64,000 bases of DNA from Lachnospira sp051879515 (GTDB taxonomy: Bacteria; Bacillota; Clostridia; Lachnospirales; Lachnospiraceae), in contig JBJEME010000033.1 of the NCBI GenBank assembly GCA_051879515.1, positions 14,178 through 78,177 of the forward strand, read 5' to 3'. The notes under the pieces were generated by a model that saw only the letters and a program-made list of their open reading frames with translations, had not been told where the DNA came from and did no database searches. Position numbers and translations under genes: made by a program. Of this stretch, positions 42,381 to 49,867 are shown piece by piece. Numbering within the stretch: the stretch's first letter is position 1; each line of letters begins with the position of its first letter.

Positions 42381-42950
42381 TTACTTTACGATTTCACCGT
42401 AAACTTCTCTGCCACAACCTGCAGCATTAGATTCATCTGTATCAATATGCATAGCAAGTGCATAGCTGTCGCTTACACGAACTACTACATCACCAAATAC
42501 AAGACTTCTGCCATCTGTTTCAATCTTAACATTAACGATTTCTCCGTTAGAAACTCCAAGAGCCTCAGCATCAGCTGGAGTTGCATGAATATGACGCTTA
42601 GCAGCGATAACACCCTCTGTTAACTCAACTTCACCGCATGGGCCAACAAGCTTACATGCACCGCTTCCTGCAATATCACCAGACTCTCTGACTGGTGCTG
42701 TGATACCGATAGAACGGGCATCTGTCAAAGAAAGCTCAACCTGTGTTGCCTTACGACATGGTCCAAGAATAGATACACCTGTAAGCTCCTTCTTAGGACC
42801 AACAACTGTTACTCTCTCCTCACATGCATACTGTCCAGGCTGTGAAAGATCCTTTTTCTTAGTTAACTGATATCCCTTGCCAAACAATGTCTCAAGGTCT
42901 GCCTCAGTTACATGTACGTGACGTGCTGATGTTTCTACTACAAAATTCAT
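42381..42950 (-). CDS. pduL: Phosphate acyltransferase PduL (phosphotransacetylase)
   Basis: Zinc-dependent acyl-CoA:phosphate acyltransferase, unrelated to Pta, that makes acetyl phosphate from acetyl-CoA. The 189-residue protein has two PTAC half-domains with the metal-binding motifs SARHVHV (about 8-14) and KRHIHATPADAEALGV, plus GPCRKATQVELSLTDAR. It starts directly at the domain (MNFVVETSARHVHV) with no N-terminal encapsulation peptide, unlike microcompartment PduL, which fits a free cytosolic enzyme in the acetate pathway with AckA. ATG 42950 has AAAGGAG 8 nt upstream. Confidence 0.94.
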   Translation of the reverse strand: MNFVVETSARHVHVTEADLETLFGKGYQLTKKKDLSQPGQYACEERVTVVGPKKELTGVSILGPCRKATQVELSLTDARSIGITAPVRESGDIAGSGACKLVGPCGEVELTEGVIAAKRHIHATPADAEALGVSNGEIVNVKIETDGRSLVFGDVVVRVSDSYALAMHIDTDESNAAGCGREVYGEIVK

Positions 42951-42999
42951 CTTAAATTCTCCTTTGATATACGGCATGATTCACCGTTTTTATATGTCT

Positions 43000-43028
43000 A
43001 TATTAAAGTTTCTGGTAATATTTTTCAA
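43000..43028 (-). promoter_or_regulatory. pduL-ackA promoter
   Basis: TTGAAA (43023-43028), 17-bp spacer, TAATAT (43000-43005) on the minus strand, about 50 bp upstream of the pduL start. The divergent tmcAL promoter must lie in the same 200-bp spacer. Confidence 0.65.
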
Positions 43029-43147
43029 GAGCAATATATAATTTATTTGCATTTTTTATAAAACATGGTATGAAAGTATGATATTATAATCAGAGATTGA
43101 TAATTCAATCATGGCAAACAATTATGTCAAAAAGAAAGGTTATAATT

Positions 43148-44356
43148 ATGAAATCAGTAGGTATAGTATGCGAGTATAATCCACTTCATAACGGTCACAT
43201 TTTTCATATAAATGAATCGAAAAGAATCACCGGTGCCGATGTTGTTATATGTGCCATGAGCGGAAACTATGTCCAGCGCGGTGAACCTGCAATAATAGAT
43301 AAATACACCAGATGCAGGAATGCTGTTGATTACGGTGCAGATATTGTCGTAGAATTACCTGTTCATACTGCCCTTTCAAGTGCTGAAAACTTTGCTGCAG
43401 GTGCCATATTGACATTGTCTGCCTTAAAAGCTGAATCTATATGTTTTGGAAGTGAATCAGGTGATATCAGCAATCTTTTATCAATTGCTAAAGTTACATT
43501 AAACGAAACAAATGAAACGTCTGAATATATAAAAAACTTATTAGCCGGTGGAATGTCATACCCTTCAGCTCTTTCCGTCGCTTTAAAGCATTTTTACAAT
43601 ATAGATGAGACAATAACCAGCAATCCGAATAACACATTAGGAATAGAATATCTTAAGGCAATTATTAAATATAATACTGATATTAAGCCGTACACCATTA
43701 AGAGAATCGGAGCCGGATACAACAGTAATTCATTCGATACATTTATGAGTGCTTCAGGAATCAGAAATATTATTAACAGCAAAAACAATGATGAGCTTAA
43801 CAATCTTAAGAATTATATCCCCATAGAATTGTTCAATCAGCTGAATAATGATATCAATAATATCTATCCGGTTTCAATCAATGATTTTTCCGTACTGTTT
43901 AACTACAAAATGTCTGAAATAATCAATTTGAGTACAACTAAAGGGGATGCAATCGAAAAGCTTTGTAGTTATCCTGATATAAGCAAAGATTTTGCTAACA
44001 GAATGCTCTGCTGTTATGAAGGTACATGCTCCATAACTGAATATATTGAATCCGTAAAGACTAAGAATATCACCTATGCAAGAATTTCCCGCAGCATTAT
44101 GAGAATAATACTTGGAATAACTAAAACAGCTCCTGATATTAATTTCGTGCGGATACTCGGCTTGAGTGACGTCGGTCGCAATTACTTAAAAGCAATTAAA
44201 AATGATGTTACAGTCCCACTAATAACAAAGGTCGCAGATAATAAAGAGCTGCTTTCAGAAGAAATCCACTACAATAATATCTACAACCAGATTGTTAAGG
44301 AAAAATATAACACAAAATTAAAGGACGAATTTCGTGCCGGTATTTATTTAAAATAG
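43148..44356 (+). CDS. tmcAL: tRNA(Met) cytidine acetate ligase TmcAL (YlbM)
   Basis: Uses acetate and ATP to acetylate the wobble cytidine of elongator tRNA-Met. The 402-residue protein begins MKSVGIVCEYNPLHNGHIFHI, a nucleotidyltransferase HxGH motif, then MSGNYVQRGEPAIIDKYTRCRNAV and FGSESGD. ATG 43148 has GAAAGG 8 nt upstream; the frame extends 17 codons further without support. It is divergent from pduL-ackA, and all three handle activated acetate; this is probably neighbourhood rather than function, since ylbM-ylbN(yceD)-rpmF is the ancestral order. It converges with UPF0210 with a 9-bp gap. Confidence 0.95.
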   Translation: MKSVGIVCEYNPLHNGHIFHINESKRITGADVVICAMSGNYVQRGEPAIIDKYTRCRNAVDYGADIVVELPVHTALSSAENFAAGAILTLSALKAESICFGSESGDISNLLSIAKVTLNETNETSEYIKNLLAGGMSYPSALSVALKHFYNIDETITSNPNNTLGIEYLKAIIKYNTDIKPYTIKRIGAGYNSNSFDTFMSASGIRNIINSKNNDELNNLKNYIPIELFNQLNNDINNIYPVSINDFSVLFNYKMSEIINLSTTKGDAIEKLCSYPDISKDFANRMLCCYEGTCSITEYIESVKTKNITYARISRSIMRIILGITKTAPDINFVRILGLSDVGRNYLKAIKNDVTVPLITKVADNKELLSEEIHYNNIYNQIVKEKYNTKLKDEFRAGIYLK

Positions 44357-44365
44357 AATGATTTA

Positions 44366-45730
44366 TCAGTTCTTAAAACTGTGAATTGGAGCAGGTATTC
44401 TGCCTGCTCTGTTGACGAATGCCGAACAATCGAACTTATTTACAGGCATAATTGGCGCATATCCCAATAATCCTCCAAACTCTACCATCTCACCGACACT
44501 CTTTCCCACTACAGGAATAATTCTCACTGCTGTTGTTTTCTGGTTAACCATACCAATTGCAGCCTCATCCGCAATAATTCCGGAAATTGTTGTAGCTTTT
44601 GTATCTCCCGGTATGGCAATCATGTCAAGACCAACAGAGCAGACACAGGTCATTGCTTCTAATTTCTCAATCGTAAGTGAGCCCTCCAATACTGCATTTA
44701 TCATTCCCTGATCTTCTGATACAGGAATAAATGCGCCACTTAATCCACCTACATAAGAAGATGCCATAACACCGCCCTTCTTTACCTGGTCATTTAATAG
44801 TGCAAGTGCCGCTGTCGTTCCCGGTGCTCCTGTTCTTTCAAGTCCGATTTCTTCAAGTATATCAGCAACTGAATCACCTACAGCAGGAGTTGGAGCTAAA
44901 GACAAATCAATGATTCCAAACGGAATACCAAGTCTTTTTGATGCTTCCTGAGCAACAAGCTGTCCGACTCTTGTAATCTTAAACGCTGTTTTTTTAATTG
45001 TTTCACATAATACCTCAAAGCTTTGTCCCCTGACGCTCTCAAGGGCATATTTTACTACTCCCGGTCCGGATACACCTACATTAATAATTGCATCTGCCTC
45101 AGTCACACCATGAAATGCTCCCGCCATAAACGGATTATCATCCGGTGCATTGCATAAAACAACAAGCTTGGCACAGCCTAAAGAATCCTGTTCCTTTGTA
45201 AGCTCTGCTGTTTCCTTTACAATTTCACCCATAAGGCGTACAGCATCCATATCAATACCTGTCTTTGTCGAACCAACATTTACAGAACTACACACAAGCT
45301 CTGTCTCTTTCATCGCCTTTGGAATTGAACGTATAAGGAGCTCATCACTTCGAGTCATGCCTTTTGAAACAACAGCAGAATAACCGCCGATAAAATTGAC
45401 TCCAACCTTATGAGCTGCCCTGTCAAGTGTCTTAGCTATTTCAACATAATCCTCAGGTGTTTTACATGCTGCTCCACCCACAAGGGAAATCGGAGTGATT
45501 GAAATACGCTTATTGACAATAGGTACTCCAAACTCCTTTGCAATCTCCTCTCCTGTTGAGACAAGATTCTTAGCAAGAGTTGTTATTTTATTATAAATCT
45601 TCTCATTAAGGGCGTTCAGGTCAGGATCTGCACAATCAAGCAGATTAATTCCCATTGTAATAGTTCTCACATCAAGATTTTCCTGTTCAACCATTTTATT
45701 GGTTTCAGCCACTTCTAATATATTTATCAT
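44366..45730 (-). CDS. UPF0210/PFL-family protein
   Basis: Large conserved enzyme-like protein of unknown reaction, distantly related to formate acetyltransferase-type folds by annotation. The 454-residue sequence matches throughout (VRTITMGINLLDCADPD, NKRISITPISLVGGAA, VNFIGGYSAVVSKGM, GFSALVQKG-like MTRSDELLIRSIPKAM, APTPAVGDSVADILEEIGLE, GAPGTTAALALLNDQVKKGG). It always neighbours an ACT-domain protein of the UPF0237 type, here 22 bp upstream. GGAG precedes the ATG. Confidence 0.9.
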   Translation of the reverse strand: MINILEVAETNKMVEQENLDVRTITMGINLLDCADPDLNALNEKIYNKITTLAKNLVSTGEEIAKEFGVPIVNKRISITPISLVGGAACKTPEDYVEIAKTLDRAAHKVGVNFIGGYSAVVSKGMTRSDELLIRSIPKAMKETELVCSSVNVGSTKTGIDMDAVRLMGEIVKETAELTKEQDSLGCAKLVVLCNAPDDNPFMAGAFHGVTEADAIINVGVSGPGVVKYALESVRGQSFEVLCETIKKTAFKITRVGQLVAQEASKRLGIPFGIIDLSLAPTPAVGDSVADILEEIGLERTGAPGTTAALALLNDQVKKGGVMASSYVGGLSGAFIPVSEDQGMINAVLEGSLTIEKLEAMTCVCSVGLDMIAIPGDTKATTISGIIADEAAIGMVNQKTTAVRIIPVVGKSVGEMVEFGGLLGYAPIMPVNKFDCSAFVNRAGRIPAPIHSFKN

Positions 45731-45752
45731 GAAGAATTTCTCCTTTTATTAT

Positions 45753-46025
45753 TTAAATTCGATGCATCATATCAAAGATTTCTTCTCTCTGGCATTTAAT
45801 TACAACACCAATTTCCCCACCAATCTTATCAAGACTGCTATTAATATCATCGAAGCTTAATTCACTGCCTGAAACATCCACAATCATCATCATATTAAAA
45901 AATCCTGATACAATTGTCTGTGAAATATCAAGAATATTAATCTTATTTTCAGCAAGGTATGTACAGACCTTAGCAATAATACCAACAGTATCCTTACCTA
46001 CAACAGTTATAACGCATTTTCTCAT
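45753..46025 (-). CDS. ACT-domain protein (UPF0237)
   Basis: The 90-residue protein is two short ACT-like repeats: MRKCVITVVGKDTVGIIAKVCTYLAENKINILDISQTIV and the following strand-helix half with MMIVDVSG. GcvR-like proteins of this size bind small ligands. ATG 46025 has GGAGG 5 nt upstream; the ATG 4 codons earlier lacks one. Paired with UPF0210, with its own promoter. Confidence 0.93.
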   Translation of the reverse strand: MRKCVITVVGKDTVGIIAKVCTYLAENKINILDISQTIVSGFFNMMMIVDVSGSELSFDDINSSLDKIGGEIGVVIKCQREEIFDMMHRI

Positions 46026-46056
46026 ATTAGCCTCCAAAATAATAAATATGTAAGTG

Positions 46057-46084
46057 ATTATATCAAAATCAAAGAATATATCAA
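46057..46084 (-). promoter_or_regulatory. Promoter of the ACT/UPF0210 operon
   Basis: TTGATA (46079-46084), 16-bp spacer, TATAAT (46057-46062) on the minus strand, about 32 bp before the ATG at 46025. Confidence 0.68.
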
Positions 46085-46116
46085 CAAATTGTGTCAGAAA
46101 GAGAAGAAAAAATATG

Positions 46117-46917
46117 TCATGACACTTCGCATATTCCGGATATACAATCCGGCTTTGCTGTCTCTATCTGAAAATCTCCGGCTTTAAAACGGCTTTCACT
46201 TGAATCAATCTCCAATTTTACAGTTTCAAAAGCAAGTCTGTCATAATTATTTTCTTTACTGATGTGCCCAAGGTAGATTCTCTCTACTCTGTCATGAAGC
46301 ACCGTATCTATCAGTTTACCGCATGATACATTAGACAAATGCCCTTTATTGCTTAGTATTCTTTGCTTTAATGAATATGGATAACTTCCAACCTCTAAAA
46401 GATTCTCATCATGATTTGATTCAACAAGCATAATGTCAGAATTTTTAAGATTACCAATCGTATAATCGGTATATACGCCAAGATCGGTCAATACAGTAGC
46501 TTTTTTATTATTATTTATAACACTGTATGCTACAGGTTCATTTGCATCATGTGAAATGGTAAACGGTTTTATCTTTAAATCACCTATTAAAAACTCTTTA
46601 TCAGCACTTATTATATTTACATTATCATGTGAAAAGCTTCCAAGAAGGGAGCAGCTGCACATGCCGTCAAAGGTTCCTTTGGTTGCATACATAGGTATAT
46701 TATCTTTTCTCGAAATAACGCCAAGGCTCTTTATATGGTCCGAATGCTCGTGAGTGACAAGAATTGCAGAAATATCCTTCAATGATATTCCGGCACAGTT
46801 AAGTCCTTCTTCTATTCTTTTTCTGCTAACCCCTGCATCAATTATTATATGTGTATTGTCAGAGCCGATATAGATGCAGTTGCCACCACTCCCACTTGCT
46901 ATGGGCATCATTCTCAT
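46117..46917 (-). CDS. WalJ/YycJ-like metallo-beta-lactamase-fold hydrolase
   Basis: Family members (YycJ/WalJ) act in DNA metabolism and sometimes in cell-wall control. The 266-residue protein has MPIASGSGGNCIYIG, the zinc site ILVTHEHSDHIKSLGVI (HxHxDH, about 58-63), FTISHDANEPVAYSV, LVESNHDENLL and a C-terminal histidine in YLGHISKENN. GGGAGG precedes the ATG. It follows the FtsA-like gene by 2 bp; no walRK genes are nearby. Confidence 0.88.
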   Translation of the reverse strand: MRMMPIASGSGGNCIYIGSDNTHIIIDAGVSRKRIEEGLNCAGISLKDISAILVTHEHSDHIKSLGVISRKDNIPMYATKGTFDGMCSCSLLGSFSHDNVNIISADKEFLIGDLKIKPFTISHDANEPVAYSVINNNKKATVLTDLGVYTDYTIGNLKNSDIMLVESNHDENLLEVGSYPYSLKQRILSNKGHLSNVSCGKLIDTVLHDRVERIYLGHISKENNYDRLAFETVKLEIDSSESRFKAGDFQIETAKPDCISGICEVS

Positions 46918-46919
46918 TA

Positions 46920-49154
46920 TTATATTTCCTCCCAGCGAAGCTCTATCTTATCCCCTGCACTAAGCACAGATGTGTATTCAGCGTTAGCACCATTATGTAA
47001 AAACACCAGATTCCCCTTTGGTTTAGATAAATCAAAGGGATAAAAATCAAACAAATCCACAACAATATATTGTGATTTACCGGAAAGAATAACAGGCTTA
47101 TCATTTATAATAACAGAAATATTCGTAGGAACTTCTTTATTCTCTTCCTTTTCTTCTTTATCGGTATCCTCTGTGTACTGATGCATGATAGTCTTTCTGA
47201 ATTCATCAGAAATTTTACCAATTTCATTGTCATCCTCTAAAGATTTCAATATAGTCTGCTTAGGCGCAGCTGCAATATATTCATCCTTATTCAGCTTTTC
47301 ATTGGACGAACTGTCGGCCACGTAATCATTGATTTCTTCTGATGTACTTGAAGAATAAGCTACCGGTGCTTTTGAAGAATTCGACGTGGAATCTGTGGCT
47401 GAATCCACTGTTCTAACAGAAAAATTCTCATAAACACGTGTATTTTTGTCTGCCAGCTCATTATTAACATATACATTTAATCCTTTAGTATCAAAATCCA
47501 AGAATTCAAACAACTGCTTAACTGTATAGAAATTCTCCATTCTAATCTTATCGCCATCACATATATCGTAAAACTCTGATTTCAGTTCTCCGTTTACATA
47601 AGCAAATCTTGGACATGAAACATTCTTTTCGTTAACAACAAAGCTTATAACAGAATTAAACTCATCAAGCTGTCCTATTGTTATACTTGCAGGCTCACCC
47701 ACGGTAGACTCCTTAACGACTATAACATCATTCTGCTCAATAGGCGAATTAAGGTTAGCCTGTTTTCCATTTAATGTGACAACTGCACCTTCTCCCGCAC
47801 TTCCTCTTACAAGTCTGGCTTTTCCGTCAACTGTAAATTTAATCTCTGCTCCTCTCCTTGGGAAAAGCAATTCATTAGGATAACCGACCTGCATTATAGC
47901 ATCAACAACTGTAAGCCTGTTATTGTCGTACATTTTAACACGGTCATTATTAACAGTAACAAATACAAAGTTATTCTTCTGGCTATAATAATTAGTACAT
48001 ATACCAACAGGTGTTACATATAGTGAATCTTTCTTGAAATTATCAATATCAAAATCAACAGATGTAAGAACCTCTTCTCCTCTTACAGCCACTCGTTCCT
48101 TCACTATTCCTAAGTAATCGGCAAGCATATCCGTATAACCCGGCATTTTCCCTCCGCCTCCTACTACAAACACAGCATTAACAGGTTTACCGCCATTAAG
48201 TTCTTTAATCTTATCGGCAACCTCTTTAGTCATGGTTTCAATTGCTTTGTCTGCAATTTTTTGAATTTCCGAAGCCTGAACCTTCTGTGTTATCCCCATG
48301 ATATCCTTAAAGGTTACAAGTCCTTTTTTCTTTCCGCTTGCAGAAATCTTTATCTTATCCGCTGTATTAAAGTCAACAAGATAATTTTTTGCTATAGTCT
48401 CTGTAATCTCATCACCTGCGTAAGGTATCATGCCGTATGCAATTACACTTCCGTCTTTTGTTATACAGATATCTGACGTTCCTGCACCCACGTCAACAAG
48501 ACCTATATTAAGTAGTCTGTACTGTTCAGGAATAGCAACATTCATAGCTGCAATTGGCTCCAGTGTAAGACTTGCAACATGGAGACCTGCATATTCCACA
48601 GCTTCATAGAGTCCGTCAACTACCTCCTCAGGCAAAAATGTAGCTATAAGCTCAACTCCTATTTTGCTGGCTTTATGGCCTTCAAGATTATTAATATCAT
48701 AACCATTTAGCTTAAATCTTATTGGAGTATTTCCAACGCAGTAAAATCTTACATCAGAACCCTCTTCATTTACCATATTATGAGCATTTTCAACTGCAAG
48801 AAGATTCAGGGAATATATATGTTCCTGGGTAATACGGGTTTCCTCATCAAATGAATATTCCGCACTGGAATTAACAGTTTTTAAAACACGTCCGGCTGCA
48901 GCAATACACACATCATTCAGGGTAACCTGAAGCTGCTTTTCGAGTTCATTCTTTACCTTACGGATAGTATCTCCAACTTTGTAAATATCGTGAATCTGTC
49001 CATCCAACATGGCACGGGTTTCATGTTCAGACTGAGCCATAGCAACAACCTTAAAACGTGAATGTTCCATCATGCCCACAACTCCAACAATTGTACGCGT
49101 TCCAATATCAAGACCAAAAACAAGACCATTTTTTAATGATTTCTTTTTTTCCAT
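46920..49154 (-). CDS. FtsA-like actin-fold protein with long C-terminal extension
   Basis: Actin-ATPase relative of FtsA. The 744-residue protein starts MEKKKSLKNGLVFGLDIGTRTIVGVVG (phosphate-1 loop), has an SHS2-like insertion (about 45-115), phosphate-2 LLNIGLVDVGAGTSDICI (about 212-229) and the adenosine motif AVFVVGGGGKMPGYTDML (about 325). After about residue 370 comes a 370-residue extension: beta-rich segments with repeated 'VVDLFDFYPF', KQLFEFLDFDT-type patterns and a disordered Ser/Glu-rich linker. Ordinary FtsA is about 420 residues. ATG 49154 has GAGG 8 nt upstream. Whether this is the division FtsA or a paralogue cannot be told without ftsZ context. Confidence 0.82.
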   Translation of the reverse strand: MEKKKSLKNGLVFGLDIGTRTIVGVVGMMEHSRFKVVAMAQSEHETRAMLDGQIHDIYKVGDTIRKVKNELEKQLQVTLNDVCIAAAGRVLKTVNSSAEYSFDEETRITQEHIYSLNLLAVENAHNMVNEEGSDVRFYCVGNTPIRFKLNGYDINNLEGHKASKIGVELIATFLPEEVVDGLYEAVEYAGLHVASLTLEPIAAMNVAIPEQYRLLNIGLVDVGAGTSDICITKDGSVIAYGMIPYAGDEITETIAKNYLVDFNTADKIKISASGKKKGLVTFKDIMGITQKVQASEIQKIADKAIETMTKEVADKIKELNGGKPVNAVFVVGGGGKMPGYTDMLADYLGIVKERVAVRGEEVLTSVDFDIDNFKKDSLYVTPVGICTNYYSQKNNFVFVTVNNDRVKMYDNNRLTVVDAIMQVGYPNELLFPRRGAEIKFTVDGKARLVRGSAGEGAVVTLNGKQANLNSPIEQNDVIVVKESTVGEPASITIGQLDEFNSVISFVVNEKNVSCPRFAYVNGELKSEFYDICDGDKIRMENFYTVKQLFEFLDFDTKGLNVYVNNELADKNTRVYENFSVRTVDSATDSTSNSSKAPVAYSSSTSEEINDYVADSSSNEKLNKDEYIAAAPKQTILKSLEDDNEIGKISDEFRKTIMHQYTEDTDKEEKEENKEVPTNISVIINDKPVILSGKSQYIVVDLFDFYPFDLSKPKGNLVFLHNGANAEYTSVLSAGDKIELRWEEI

Positions 49155-49191
49155 ATAAGTATCCTCATAAAATCTTCCAAAGCATATCATA

Positions 49192-49214
49192 GTTGGGGAT
49201 ATTTGACCCCCAAC
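49192..49214 (-). other. Hairpin between coaE and the FtsA-like gene
   Basis: GTTGGGG (49192-49198) pairs with CCCCAAC (49208-49214), 9-nt loop, no T-run. A weak terminator or mRNA processing structure is possible. Confidence 0.4.
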
Positions 49215-49251
49215 GTCTTATTATTCATAAAACTGACTAATTATTATACCA

Positions 49252-49851
49252 TTATTCAAGCAATTTCTCAAGTTGTTGTAATGTCTCATCCTGAGTTCCG
49301 CCATTATCAATAATCACAGTGCAGGTCTTTTTAAGTTCTTCTTCCGACATCTGGCTTTTAACCATATTATCAATTTTTTCATCTGAATACCCACGTGAGA
49401 CTTTGAGCCTCTGCCGCCTTATCTCAAGAGGTGCTGTCACAAGCCATATTTCATCCAAAAATTCATCATAGTTATCCTCAAGCAACAGTGCAGCCTCAAC
49501 AAAAATATATTTGTAATCATCCGCTTTCTTATGAATGTCTATTTCTTTAAAAATATATTTTTTAACAAGGGGATGAATTGCTTTATTAAGTTCAATTCTT
49601 TTCTCAGGCTGTGAAAAAATAATTTCAGCAATTTTCTTTCTGTCCAGCTGCCCATTCTCAAGGATGACACTGTCACCAAATATTTCGACTGTCTTTTTAA
49701 AACCTTCATTACCGCAAAGCATAAGTTCTTTTGCCACATCATCTGCCATGATTACAAGAGCATCAAAATTCTCTTTAATCATGTTTATGACAGTTGATTT
49801 GCCAACTCCTACACCACCTGTAATACCATAGATTTTCTTTAGTCTTGACAT
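49252..49851 (-). CDS. coaE: Dephospho-CoA kinase
   Basis: Last enzyme of CoA synthesis. The 199-residue P-loop kinase has KKIYGITGGVGVGKSTVINM (about 5-24), FDALVIMADDVAKEL, IHPLVKKYIF and the lid region VTAPLEIRRQRLKVSRGYSDEKIDNMVKSQMS. AGGTG precedes the ATG. It follows polA by 16 bp, a common pairing. Confidence 0.96.
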   Translation of the reverse strand: MSRLKKIYGITGGVGVGKSTVINMIKENFDALVIMADDVAKELMLCGNEGFKKTVEIFGDSVILENGQLDRKKIAEIIFSQPEKRIELNKAIHPLVKKYIFKEIDIHKKADDYKYIFVEAALLLEDNYDEFLDEIWLVTAPLEIRRQRLKVSRGYSDEKIDNMVKSQMSEEELKKTCTVIIDNGGTQDETLQQLEKLLE

Positions 49852-49867
49852 AAAATCACCTCAGTAA

